Origin: Acidobacteriota bacterium
Lineage (GTDB): Bacteria > Acidobacteriota > Vicinamibacteria > Vicinamibacterales > CAVVIG01
Assembly: GCA_003222535.1 (NCBI GenBank)
Contig: QHWJ01000361.1
Span: 1-58,327 of the forward strand
DNA: 58,327 bases
Direction: 5' to 3'
Shown here: positions 45,958 through 54,064 of the stretch, piece after piece
Position numbering within the stretch: position 1 is the stretch's first letter
Layout: the number at the start of each line of letters is the position of its first letter
Notes under the pieces: model-generated
Database searches by the model: none
Told to the model about the DNA's origin: nothing
What the model saw: the letters and a program-made list of their open reading frames with translations, nothing else
Program-made: the position numbers and the translations under genes

Positions 45958-46652
45958 CACCGGTGACGATCTGCCTCGTCAGCGATCGGCGCCGTCTGGT
46001 TCCGGCTGACGCGCCGGCCGACGCGTCACGCCGCTGCCTCCTGGCCCAGGCGCGTCATGCGTCGGGCGCGGGCGTGGACCTCATTCAGATCCGCGAGCGC
46101 GATCTCGACGCCGCGGAGCTGGCGCGGCTCGTCGACGACGTGCTCGCCGTCACGCGCGGCACCCCGACCCGCGTCGTCGTCAACGATCGACTGGACGTCG
46201 CGCTCGCGTGCGGCGCTCACGGTGTGCACCTGCGCGGCGACTCGATTCCGGTGGGGGCGGCGCGCCGGCTGGCGCCCGCCGGGTTCCTGATTGGCTGCTC
46301 CGTTCACGGGATCGACGACGCGAGACGGGCAGCGGGCGCCGATTATCTGATCGCCGGCACGGTGTTCACGACCGCATCCAAGCCGGCCGGGCAGCCGCCC
46401 CTCGGCGCCGACGGTCTGCGATCCATTGTGAGTGCTTCGGATGCACCGGTTCTCGCGATCGGCGGGATCACCGAAGATCGCATCGACTTGATTGCCGCTG
46501 CCGGCGCGATGGGGTTCGCGGCCATTGGTCTGTTTATCGCGCCCCGCTCCGCCGACGGGCGCACCCGGGAGCCTGTCTGCCGCGCGGTTCCGCTCGACGG
46601 CGTCGTGGAGCGGGCGCGGACCCGGTTTGACAGGGTGTTGAGGGCTCCTTGA
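45954..46652 (+). CDS. thiE: Thiamine phosphate synthase (ThiE/TenI family)
   Basis: Joins the thiazole and pyrimidine halves of thiamine. The 232-residue TIM barrel has ICLVSDRR, GVDLIQIRERDLDAAELARL, VVVNDRLDVALACGAHGVHLR, GCSVHGIDDARRAAGADYLIAGTVFTTASKP and APVLAIGGI. Family members can also be TenI-like regulators, and no other thiamine gene is adjacent, so the function is probable rather than certain. The GTG at 45954 overlaps the upstream stop (GTGA). Confidence 0.85.
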   Translation: MTPVTICLVSDRRRLVPADAPADASRRCLLAQARHASGAGVDLIQIRERDLDAAELARLVDDVLAVTRGTPTRVVVNDRLDVALACGAHGVHLRGDSIPVGAARRLAPAGFLIGCSVHGIDDARRAAGADYLIAGTVFTTASKPAGQPPLGADGLRSIVSASDAPVLAIGGITEDRIDLIAAAGAMGFAAIGLFIAPRSADGRTREPVCRAVPLDGVVERARTRFDRVLRAP

Positions 46653-46666
46653 CGGGCTGCTAACAT
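46638..46666 (+). promoter_or_regulatory. Possible promoter of the RodZ-like gene
   Basis: TTGAGG (46638-46643), a 17-base spacer, TAACAT (46661-46666), about 24 bases before the ATG at 46690. A moderate match. Confidence 0.45.
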
Positions 46667-46689
46667 AAGCGCGGTTGTCGCGCCCTTCC

Positions 46690-47577
46690 ATGGCTGCCGA
46701 TCGGACGTCCAGCGGTTTCGGCGGCGCGCTTCGCGAGGCCCGCGAGCGTCGCGGCGTCTCCCTCCGCCAGATCGCGAACGCCACGAAGATTTCGGTCGCC
46801 GCGCTCGAAGCGCTCGAGCGCAACGACATCTCGCGTCTGCCCGGCGGCATCTTCAGCCGGGCCTTCGTCCGCTCCTACGCGATAGAGGTCGGGCTCGATC
46901 CTGAGGCGACGATCCAGGAGTTCGTCACGCAGTTTCCCAACGACTCGGTGACGGCGGGCCATCCGGCCACGGATCGCGGCGAGGACCACGAGGCTGTCGA
47001 AAGCGATCGGCGGCTGGCGGGCACGTTGTTGTGGTTGATCCTCGTCAGCATTCCGATCGCGGGGGCGGTGCTGTACTTTGCCACGGCCGGTCGAACCGCC
47101 GCGCCCGACGCGCCGCCGGCGGTCGCCGCGACGGCGCCGGCTTCGGATGCAAAGCCGGTTACCGGTCCGCCACCGTCGCCGGCATCCACGCCAGCGCCGG
47201 CATCCACGCCAGCGCCAGCGCCAGGGCCGGCGCAGGCGTCGCCGGCTTCGAAAGTGCCTGCGCCGCCGGCCGTCGCGACACCGCCGCCCGCTGTCACGCC
47301 ACCCGTCAGCGATCACCTTTCTGTCTCGCTCTCGGTGAAGCGCCCCTGCTATGTGTCCGCCACAGTGGATGGCAGGAAGACGATCGATCGCCTCCTGCAG
47401 CCCGGCGCCCGGCAGACGATCGACGTGCGACGGGAAATGGTGCTCACGGCAGGCGATGCGTCCGCGATTGCGCTCACGTTGAATGGCGTTGAAGCCAGAC
47501 CGCTCGGCAAGTCGGGCGAGGTCGTCACTGCGCGCTTCAACCTCACCAACTTCAAGGACTACCTGCCGGGCCGGTAA
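46690..47577 (+). CDS. RodZ-like membrane protein with N-terminal helix-turn-helix
   Basis: A 295-residue protein with the RodZ layout. The N-terminal HTH_25 domain (FGGALREARERRGVSLRQIANATKISVAALEALERNDISRLPGG, FSRAFVRSYAIEVGLDP) is followed by one membrane helix (TLLWLILVSIPIAGAVLYFA). A Pro/Ala-rich periplasmic linker and a C-terminal DUF4115-type domain (LSVSLSVKRPCYVSATVDGRKTIDRLLQPGARQTI) complete it. RodZ links MreB filaments to the elongation machinery; no mre genes are nearby. The stop overlaps the next ATG (TAATG). Confidence 0.8.
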   Translation: MAADRTSSGFGGALREARERRGVSLRQIANATKISVAALEALERNDISRLPGGIFSRAFVRSYAIEVGLDPEATIQEFVTQFPNDSVTAGHPATDRGEDHEAVESDRRLAGTLLWLILVSIPIAGAVLYFATAGRTAAPDAPPAVAATAPASDAKPVTGPPPSPASTPAPASTPAPAPGPAQASPASKVPAPPAVATPPPAVTPPVSDHLSVSLSVKRPCYVSATVDGRKTIDRLLQPGARQTIDVRREMVLTAGDASAIALTLNGVEARPLGKSGEVVTARFNLTNFKDYLPGR

Positions 47578-48359
47578 TGAGCCTGACGCCGCTCCTGGAT
47601 TACTTCAAGCGAGGCGAGGTCGAGCGCGAGGTGCGGTTGCAGGCCGCTCAGGGCGCGCTGGCGCCGCGCGCGCACGAACAACTGGCCATCCTGGTGCTGC
47701 TTCTCGAGGACAAGGAAGCTGAAATCCGCGAGACCGCCGATGCCACGCTGAACCGGATCCCGGTCGAGGCGCTGCAGGCATTTCTTGCGCGCTCGGACGC
47801 GCCGGTCGACCTGCGCGAGTTTTTCGGCGATCGCGGCATCTTTCCGGCTGAGATTCCCTCGATCCAGTTCGACGCCGACGACGCGTTGATCGATACCGAC
47901 CCGCCGGCGTCGTCCGACGATGAGGAAGACGGCGAGGGGCGCCAGTCGGGGGTTCAGGCGCTGGCGATGATGACGTTCCCCGAGCGCCTCAAGGCCGCCG
48001 TGAAGGGCACACGCGAGATGCGCGCGATCCTGATCCGCGATCCGAACAAGCTCATTGCCTCGTCCGTCCTCAGCAGTCCGAAGGTCAGCGTTCCCGAAGT
48101 CGAGAGCTTCGCGCGGATGCAGAACGTCTCGGAGGACGTGCTGCGGATCATCGGCAGCAACCGCGCGTGGCTGAAAAGCTACGGCGTCGTCCTGGCCCTG
48201 GCCAAAAACCCGAAGACGCCACTGGCGATGTCGATGAACCTGATGAACCGGCTGACCACGAAAGACCTCCAGAGACTCTCGGTGGACCGAAACGTCGCGG
48301 AGGCGCTCCGCATCTCGGCGCGGAAGAAGTGCGTCGCGAACCAATCGGGCAAGGAATAG
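47577..48359 (+). CDS. Conserved hypothetical protein with HEAT-like helical repeats
   Basis: A 260-residue soluble protein. The N-terminal part (LLEDKEAEIRETADATLNRIP) looks like an Armadillo/HEAT repeat. The middle is acidic and disordered (TDPPASSDDEEDGEGR). The C-terminal part has regular helices with RDPNKLIASSVLSSPKVSVPEVESFARMQNVSEDVLRIIGSNRAW and LAKNPKTPLAMSMNLMNRL. I remember the NPKTPL pattern from uncharacterised proteins of acidobacteria and deltaproteobacteria but no function. It is coupled to the RodZ-like gene. Confidence 0.75.
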   Translation: MSLTPLLDYFKRGEVEREVRLQAAQGALAPRAHEQLAILVLLLEDKEAEIRETADATLNRIPVEALQAFLARSDAPVDLREFFGDRGIFPAEIPSIQFDADDALIDTDPPASSDDEEDGEGRQSGVQALAMMTFPERLKAAVKGTREMRAILIRDPNKLIASSVLSSPKVSVPEVESFARMQNVSEDVLRIIGSNRAWLKSYGVVLALAKNPKTPLAMSMNLMNRLTTKDLQRLSVDRNVAEALRISARKKCVANQSGKE

Positions 48360-48362
48360 AAT

Positions 48363-48412
48363 TCCGACTTCCGACTTCCGACTTCAGACTTCAGACTTCA
48401 GACTTCTAACTT
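48363..48412. repeat. GACTTCC / GACTTCA tandem words
   Basis: TTCCGACTTCCGACTTCAGA and further GACTTCA units lie between two convergent genes, in the 3' end of the 78-aa gene. Single-sided. Confidence 0.75.
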
Positions 48413-48620
48413 TCTTCTTACCCCTGCTCCAGTCCGCCCTCATCTGCGCCATGCCTTCCATGTAGACGGTGGCGCGCTCCCGTTCCGCTTCGCTTGCCAT
48501 CGACTTGAGCAGATCGAGCGCTTTCGTCAGGTCCTTCTGAATCGACCGGCGTGTCGTCCGGAAGTACAGGGCGCGGATTTCCGCGAGCTTGTCGTCGGCG
48601 CTGAGCATCGGGAGCTTCAC
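48384..48620 (-). CDS. Small helical protein of unknown function coupled to polX
   Basis: A 78-residue protein: LSADDKLAEIRALYFRTTRRSIQKDLTKALDLLKSMASEAERERATVYMEGMAQM. It is basic and helical with no membrane segment. The GTG at 48620 overlaps the polX TGA as GTGA; ATG 48608 is an alternative. The last ten residues (KKVRSLKSEV) come from the GACTTC word repeat. Its family is not recognised. Coupling suggests expression together with PolX. Confidence 0.65.
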   Translation of the reverse strand: MKLPMLSADDKLAEIRALYFRTTRRSIQKDLTKALDLLKSMASEAERERATVYMEGMAQMRADWSRGKKKVRSLKSEV

Positions 48621-50341
48621 GACCGTCTCCGATGCCGTCTCAATAAGGCACGGAATGCCTCGAACGGCCTCGTGTTGAGGACGTCGGCGGGCTGAATCCA
48701 TGCGCGGCGTGCGACCATCACGCCCCAGCGCAGCCGGCCGAAGGCGTGGCGGGAGTGCGCGTCGCTCGAGATGACCAGCGGCACGCCTCGGTCGCGCGCC
48801 AGCTTGGCGTGGACGTCGTTGAGGTCCAGGCGGTGCACCTGACAGTTGATCTCGATCGCCACGCCGTGGCGCGCTGCGGCATCGATCACCGCCTCCATGT
48901 CGACCGGGTAGGGCTGGCGCTTCAGGATGAGGCGGCCTGTCGGGTGACCCAGGATATCGACTTGTGGGTGCTCGATCGCGCGGAGCAGGCGGGCGGTCAT
49001 CTGCTCGCGATCCTGAGTGAACGCCGAGTGAACGGACGCGACGACGATGTCGAGCGCCGCGAGGCAGTCGTCGGCGAGATCGAGGGATCCGTCCGCTTTG
49101 ATGTCGCATTCGACACCCGCGAGGAGCCGGACGCCGAGGCCTTCGGCATCGACGGCCCGAATGCGGGCCGCGCTCTCGATCGCGCGCCGCTCGTCCAGGC
49201 CGTTCGCCATGGCCAGCGACCGCGTGTGATCGGTGATGGCGATGTACTCCAGCCCCGCCTCCCGCGCCGCCTCCGCCATCGTCCGCACGTCGTCCTTGCC
49301 GTCCGTCTCGGTGCTGTGCATGTGGAGGTCGCCGCGCAGATCGCCGCGATCGATGAGGCGGGGCAGGGCGTGGGACCGGGCGGCGTCGATCTCGCCCCGC
49401 ATCTCGCGCAGCTCCGGCGGAATCCAGTCGAGGCCCAGCGCGGCATAGATGTCCTCCTCGCGCTGGCCGGCCACCTTCACATCGTCTGCGGTGCGGAACA
49501 GGCCGTACTCGTTCAGCTTGAAGCCCTGGTCGATCGCGCGATCGCGCAGCGCGATATTGTGCGCCTTCGATCCGGTGAAGTACTGCATCGCGGCGCCCCG
49601 GCTGTCGGCGGCGACGAGCCGCAGGTCGGCCTGGAATCCGCCCCGGACCAGCACACTCGACCTGGTGTCGCCGTGTCCGAGCACGCGCTCGACAAGGCGG
49701 TACTCGACGAAGTCGTCCATGAGAGACTGCGGCGCACCCGAGGCGAGGAGGTCCAGGTCGCCGCACGTGTCGCACCCTCGCCGCAGGCTGCCGACGGGCT
49801 CGATCGTCGCGTCCGGCGCGCGCTCCCGCAGATACACGACGAGCGCGGCGGCCGCGTCGTGCGCATCGGGCAGCAGGTGACGTCCCGCGAAGCGCTTCCG
49901 CTCCTCGAGCGCCTTGAGGATCAGCCCCTCCTTCCTGGCGCCCATGCCCCGGAGCGCGCGAATGCGGCCGTCGAGCGCGGCGCTCTCCAGGTCCTCCAGG
50001 GTGCGGATGTCGAGCTCGCGGTACAGGGTCGCAACCGTCTTGGGCCCGACACCCTGCAGATGGAGCAGGTCGAGGATCGTGGGCGGGAACTCGGCGATCA
50101 GCTCTCGATGGAACGCGGTGTCCCCGGTCCCGGCGATCTCACGGATGCGCGCGGCGAGATCCTTGCCGATTCCGGGAATCTCCCGGAGTCCGGTTTCGTC
50201 GAGGAGCGACAGCTCGTGCGGATGATTGGCGGCGATGTCGGCGCCGTTGCGGTACGCACGGATCTTGAACGGGTTGTCGTCCTTGATCTCGAGGAGATCG
50301 GCGATCTCCCGGAGGATGCGCGCGATCGCGAGGTTATCCAA
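48617..50341 (-). CDS. polX: DNA polymerase/3'-5' exonuclease PolX
   Basis: A family X repair polymerase with a PHP nuclease domain. The 574 residues have helix-hairpin-helix motifs (LREIPGIGKDLAARI, LLHLQGVGPKTVATLY), the nucleotidyl-transfer site GSLRRGCDTCGDLDLL near residue 185, and the PHP domain with GDLHMHSTETDGKDD, AITDHTRSLAMANGL and SSDAHS. It fills gaps in base-excision repair. The start is a TTG at 50341, overlapping the GHMP-kinase stop by eight bases. No better start exists. Confidence 0.94.
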   Translation of the reverse strand: MDNLAIARILREIADLLEIKDDNPFKIRAYRNGADIAANHPHELSLLDETGLREIPGIGKDLAARIREIAGTGDTAFHRELIAEFPPTILDLLHLQGVGPKTVATLYRELDIRTLEDLESAALDGRIRALRGMGARKEGLILKALEERKRFAGRHLLPDAHDAAAALVVYLRERAPDATIEPVGSLRRGCDTCGDLDLLASGAPQSLMDDFVEYRLVERVLGHGDTRSSVLVRGGFQADLRLVAADSRGAAMQYFTGSKAHNIALRDRAIDQGFKLNEYGLFRTADDVKVAGQREEDIYAALGLDWIPPELREMRGEIDAARSHALPRLIDRGDLRGDLHMHSTETDGKDDVRTMAEAAREAGLEYIAITDHTRSLAMANGLDERRAIESAARIRAVDAEGLGVRLLAGVECDIKADGSLDLADDCLAALDIVVASVHSAFTQDREQMTARLLRAIEHPQVDILGHPTGRLILKRQPYPVDMEAVIDAAARHGVAIEINCQVHRLDLNDVHAKLARDRGVPLVISSDAHSRHAFGRLRWGVMVARRAWIQPADVLNTRPFEAFRALLRRHRRRS

Positions 50342-51323
50342 TCTGGAGGCCCTCGGTCTCGATATGGTAGTCGAGCAGCCGCGCGCCGCCCTTCGCGAGC
50401 GCGTCGGCGATCGCGGATCGCGAGCCCGCCGGACCGTAGCAGATCAGGCATCCGCCGCCGCCCGCGCCGCACACCTTGCCGGCCATCGCACCGGCGGCCT
50501 TCGCGCGCGCCATCAGATCGTCGATCGTCGGCGTCGTGACGCCCGGCGCCAGGCCCTTGCGGTTTTCCCACTCGATGCCAATCTGGCGGCCGACTTCATC
50601 CCAGTCGCCGCGCTGGAGCGCCGTTCGCATCGCCACCGCCGTATCGCGAATCCGCTCGAAGCAATCGAAGATGTGCCGATCGCCGTCGATATGACGCTTG
50701 ATGATCTCCCAGTTGTTGGTGCCGGATCTGCGCGGCGCGCCGGTGTACGCCAGCACGATGCGGCGCTCGAGCTCGCGCGGATCGACGTCGAGCACCACAC
50801 GGGTGATCCCGGCGACGCCGAGCTCGATGGCCGCGACGCCGCCGTAGAGCGCCGGACGATAGTCCTGCACGCCGGTTGGGACCCGGATCGTCTGGCATTC
50901 GACGTTCATCGCCACCTGCAGGATGTGCTCGGGATCCGACGATGACGCGGTCCAGCGCGCGAGCGCGCCGCAGACGGCGATCGTCAGCGCCGACGAGCCG
51001 GCGATGCCCGCACCCGCGGGCGACTCGCCGCGCGTCGTCAACGTCGCGTTTTCCATTTGGTAGTGGCGGGCGAGCAGCGCGAGCAGCGACAGGTCGCCTG
51101 CGCCGTCGAGGTCCGCCCATCGCGGCGCGTGCACCGTGCGATCGGTGTCAAGCGATCGGAGCTCGACGCCGCCGGAGGGTCGCGATGCGACCTCCGCGTG
51201 CGCGCGCAGGCTGATCGCGGCGTTCAGCGTCGATGCGCCGTCGTGAAACAGGTAGAGCGGCCAGATGTCGATGGTCCCGCCGGCGAGGTCGATTCGCGTC
51301 GGCGCAGAGGACGACGTGCGCAC
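50334..51323 (-). CDS. GHMP-family sugar kinase, probably leaderless
   Basis: A 329-residue kinase of the galactokinase/mevalonate/heptose-7-phosphate group. The N-terminal APTRIDLAGGTIDIWP is typical of heptokinase-like and fucokinase-like members. The ATP loop is SPAGAGIAGSSAL near residue 102. The C-terminal motif is KVCGAGGGGCLICYG. The substrate is uncertain; it could be a heptose phosphate for LPS. The GTG at 51323 is only about seven bases after a consensus TATAAT, so the transcript would have no leader. Confidence 0.85.
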   Translation of the reverse strand: MRTSSSAPTRIDLAGGTIDIWPLYLFHDGASTLNAAISLRAHAEVASRPSGGVELRSLDTDRTVHAPRWADLDGAGDLSLLALLARHYQMENATLTTRGESPAGAGIAGSSALTIAVCGALARWTASSSDPEHILQVAMNVECQTIRVPTGVQDYRPALYGGVAAIELGVAGITRVVLDVDPRELERRIVLAYTGAPRRSGTNNWEIIKRHIDGDRHIFDCFERIRDTAVAMRTALQRGDWDEVGRQIGIEWENRKGLAPGVTTPTIDDLMARAKAAGAMAGKVCGAGGGGCLICYGPAGSRSAIADALAKGGARLLDYHIETEGLQIG

Positions 51324-51329
51324 ACGGCG

Positions 51330-51358
51330 ATTATAGAGGCGTCTGCGGCTCGTGTCGT
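51330..51358 (-). promoter_or_regulatory. Promoter of the GHMP-kinase operon, leaderless start
   Basis: Minus strand: ACGACA (51358-51353), a 17-base spacer, TATAAT (51335-51330). The expected start falls on or next to the GTG at 51323. Confidence 0.6.
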
Positions 51359-51381
51359 GCGGCTGATGGTTCAGTACACCC

Positions 51382-51426
51382 GCTCGTCCTGAGCGCTTCG
51401 ACTCGCCGCTCATCCTTCGACTGTCA
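51382..51426. repeat. Dispersed CTCATCCTTCGAC-type palindrome, copy 1
   Basis: GCTCGTCCTGAGCGCTTCGA and GCTCATCCTTCGACTG. A related stretch is at 58056-58115 (GCTCATCCTGAGCCTGTCGA, GGTTCGACAAGCTCACC). Confidence 0.6.
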
Positions 51427-51464
51427 GACCGGACTCGTCCATGAGGCTGACGTTCAGACGGAAA

Positions 51465-51572
51465 GCCACGAAAACCACGAAAACCACGAAAGTCACGAAA
51501 GACACCACGAAAGACACCACGAAAGACACGAAAGCCACGAACCTCACGAACCTCACGAACCTCACGAAACAG
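51465..51572. repeat. CACGAAA tandem words, about a dozen copies
   Basis: Units of 8-12 nt: CACGAAAAC, CACGAAAGT, CACGAAAGACAC and CACGAACCT. These are the same words as the inner pair of the nested repeat at 26507-26637. Single-sided. Confidence 0.85.
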
Positions 51573-51873
51573 CATGATCTCTTAGCAGTGCGAGGGCGCC
51601 GAACAATAGCCGGCTCAGACTTCGCTCGAAATGGCTCGGTCGCTGCGCGAAGCGAGATGACACCACCCACGGCGCCGGCCGCACCACCAGCTGATATTTC
51701 ATACCAGTCCGCGATCACCGCTCCGTCGGGTGGGACACCGACAGCGCACAATTGATTGAGCAACGTCGCCGTGCCTGCCAGGGCGGTTTTTGCGGTCTCG
51801 CCAACAACCGGGGCGCTGCGCCGTGTCTCGATCGGACCGCCTTGAGCCGGGCGCGCTGATAGAATCGGAGGTG

Positions 51874-52971
51874 ATGTCTCCAAGCGCGCTGCGGCGTCAG
51901 ATTGGTCAGCTGTTGATAGCCGGATTCAACGGGCAGCAGATTCCGGCTGAGCTTCGGTCGCTGGCGAAGGAGTTCGGGCTGGGCGGCGTCATCCTGTTCG
52001 CGCGAAACATCGCCGAGCCCGAGCAGGTCGCCGAGCTGGCGTTCGATGCCGCACGGCTGGTGCCGGATCTCCCCGTGTGGGTCTCCGTCGATCAGGAAGG
52101 CGGGCGCGTCGCGCGGTTGAAATCGCCGTTCACGGAGTGGCCGCCGATGGCGACGCTCGGGCGGAGCGGCGACGTGACGCTGGCCGAACGATTCGCCCGG
52201 GCGCTCGCGATGGAGTTGAAGAGCGTCGGCGTCACGCTGGACTACGCGCCCGTCCTGGACATCCACACCAACCCGAAGAATCCCGTCATCGGCGATCGCG
52301 CGCTGGCGGAGAAGGCCGAGGAGGCTGCGCGGCTCGGCAGCGCCATCGTGCGGACGCTGCAGGCCGAGGGCATCGCGGCGTGCGGCAAACATTTCCCCGG
52401 TCACGGCGACACGAGCACCGACTCCCATCTCGAGTTGCCGATCGTGGAGCATCCGCCGGACCGTCTCCGCCGCGTGGAATTCCTGCCATTCAAGGCGGCG
52501 ATTCAGGCCGGCGTGGCGACGATCATGACCGCGCACGTCCTGGTGCCGTCGCTCGACGAGAAACGCCCCGCGACGCTGTCGAGCCGCGTGGTGACCGACC
52601 TGCTGCGCCACGAGCTGCAGTACGACGGCGTCATCCTCAGCGACGATCTCGAGATGAAAGCGATTGCCACCGAGTACGCGGTCCCGGCGGCGGCCGTCTT
52701 CGCGATCGAGGCCGGCTGTGACGGCGTGCTGATCTGCAGCGGCGACCACGAGACGCAGACCGCGGCGCTCGAAGCGCTCGTGCGAGCGGTCGAGGACGAG
52801 CATCTCCGGCGGTCGCGCGTCGAGGACGCGCTCTTGCGACAGCAGCGCGCCAAGGAGCGCTTTCTCGCGTCGCCGGTCTCGGCCAGGCCTCTCGCCGGCC
52901 GCGCGTTGCGCGCGGCGATCGGCCGCGAAGAGCATCATGCGATCGCCGAGGAGATGGCGCGCTTCCTGTGA
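51874..52971 (+). CDS. nagZ: Beta-N-acetylhexosaminidase NagZ
   Basis: Cleaves GlcNAc from anhydromuropeptides in cell-wall recycling (GH3). The 365 residues have the loop with catalytic His and Asp (KHFPGHGDTSTDSH, 172-185), GVILFARNI, WVSVDQEGGRVARL, and the nucleophile in VILSDDLEMKAI. The ATG at 51874 is preferred; a GTG lies directly before it. TAGAAT at 51860-51865 suggests a very short leader. It is followed by ldcA with a TGATG overlap, consistent with wall recycling. Confidence 0.93.
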   Translation: MSPSALRRQIGQLLIAGFNGQQIPAELRSLAKEFGLGGVILFARNIAEPEQVAELAFDAARLVPDLPVWVSVDQEGGRVARLKSPFTEWPPMATLGRSGDVTLAERFARALAMELKSVGVTLDYAPVLDIHTNPKNPVIGDRALAEKAEEAARLGSAIVRTLQAEGIAACGKHFPGHGDTSTDSHLELPIVEHPPDRLRRVEFLPFKAAIQAGVATIMTAHVLVPSLDEKRPATLSSRVVTDLLRHELQYDGVILSDDLEMKAIATEYAVPAAAVFAIEAGCDGVLICSGDHETQTAALEALVRAVEDEHLRRSRVEDALLRQQRAKERFLASPVSARPLAGRALRAAIGREEHHAIAEEMARFL

Positions 52972-53894
52972 TGCGCAAGCCCCGTGCTCTGAGCCCAGGC
53001 GATCGCCTCGCCGTCGTCGCCCCCGCCAGCCCGTTCACCCGCGAGGAGTTCGATCGCGGCCTCGACGAAATCCGCCGCCTCGGGTTCGAGCCGGTGTACG
53101 ACGGCTCGGTCTTCGCGCGGCAGCGCTACGTGGCCGGTCCGGCGGAACTGAGGGCCGGCGCGATTCACGCCGCGTGGCGCGATCAGTCGATCGCAGGCCT
53201 CGTCTCCGCGCGCGGCGGCTACGGCAGCGCGCAGGTGCTGCCGCTGCTCGATTGCGACGAGGCCCGGCGCGCCTGCAAGCCGTTCGTCGGGTACAGTGAT
53301 TTGACGTCGCTGTTGACGTTTCTCACGCTGGGCTGCGATCTCGTCGCGTTTCACGGTCCGATGCTCGCGGGCCGCCTGGGCCGCGGCGGGGAGGGCTACG
53401 ACCTGGACTCCTTCGTGCGGGCGCTGTGCCGGCCCGAGCCAATGGGCGAGCTGGCGCCGCCGGGACTCGAATCCATTCGGCCCGGCGAGGCACGTGGACC
53501 GCTGCTCGGCGGCACGCTCACGCAGCTCCTCGCGTCGCTCGGCACGCCGTTCGCGTTCGATCCGCCGCCCGGCTACGTGCTGTTTCTCGACGAAGTCGGC
53601 GAGCGTCCCTATCGCCTCGATCGCATGGTGACGCAGCTCCGGCAGACGGGGCTGCTGGCACGCGCCTCGGCCGTCGTCATCGGCGAGCTGCCGAAATGCG
53701 ACGAGCCATCGGGCGATCCCACCGCGCGCGCCGTGATGGCGGAGCTGCTCGCAGACTTTCCGGGGCCGGTCGTCATCGGCTTTCCGTCCGGCCACACCGT
53801 CACGCCCGCGATGACGCTGCCGTTCGGCGTGAAGGCTCGCGCGATCGGCGGCCCGCAGCCACGGCTTGTGATCGAGGAGGCCGCCGTTGGCTGA
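52971..53894 (+). CDS. ldcA: Muramoyltetrapeptide (LD-) carboxypeptidase
   Basis: An S66 serine peptidase that trims the terminal D-Ala from murein tetrapeptides in the cytoplasm. The 307 residues show LSPGDRLAVVAPASP, SARGGYGSAQVLPLLD and the nucleophile motif FVGYSDLTSLL. AFHGPML, FLDEVGERPYRLDRM and the C-terminal His in FPSGHTVTPAMTLPFG follow. The ATG at 52971 overlaps the nagZ stop. The substrate comes from NagZ-processed peptides, and Mpl downstream reuses the product. Confidence 0.93.
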   Translation: MRKPRALSPGDRLAVVAPASPFTREEFDRGLDEIRRLGFEPVYDGSVFARQRYVAGPAELRAGAIHAAWRDQSIAGLVSARGGYGSAQVLPLLDCDEARRACKPFVGYSDLTSLLTFLTLGCDLVAFHGPMLAGRLGRGGEGYDLDSFVRALCRPEPMGELAPPGLESIRPGEARGPLLGGTLTQLLASLGTPFAFDPPPGYVLFLDEVGERPYRLDRMVTQLRQTGLLARASAVVIGELPKCDEPSGDPTARAVMAELLADFPGPVVIGFPSGHTVTPAMTLPFGVKARAIGGPQPRLVIEEAAVG

Positions 53895-53908
53895 CGCACG
53901 CGGGAGTG

Positions 53909-54059
53909 GTCCCTGGTGCCTGGTGCTTCGTACGCACGGACCAGGGACCAAGGACCAGGGACGGACCAAGGACATGGGACGGACCGAGTACCGAGAACCA
54001 AGACTCGTAGGGACTAGGAACTGGGGACTGGGGACTGGGGACTAGGAATCAAGGACCAG
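53909..54059. repeat. GGACCAAGGACC word repeat
   Basis: A short left arm (TGGTCCCTGGTGCCTGGTGC) is followed by GGACCAGGGACCAAGGACCA, GGGACGGACCAAGGACATGG and a run of three GGGGACT units. It shares its vocabulary with 31295-31445. It fills the gap between ldcA and mpl. Confidence 0.85.
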
Positions 54060-54064
54060 GCATA

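Larger units (their letters stand above)
51324..51873. other. 550-bp gene-poor region between GHMP kinase and nagZ
   Basis: Contents: the GHMP-kinase promoter (51330-51358), a CTCGTCCTGAGC-type dispersed element (51382-51426), and a CACGAAAAC tandem repeat (51465-51572). About 300 bases follow in which I see no convincing gene. A minus-strand open frame through it is half repeat translation. TAGAAT at 51860-51865 could be the -10 of nagZ. Confidence 0.6.

Noticed and set aside
51465-51572. CRISPR-like array of CACGAAA units
   Set aside because: Units are 8-12 nt with no unique spacers of constant length and no cas genes nearby; it is a tandem word repeat.
51410-51883. 157-codon minus-strand open frame between GHMP kinase and nagZ
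   Set aside because: Its second half is translation of the CACGAAA repeat (FVxFV pattern) and the first half shows no recognisable domain or ribosome site.
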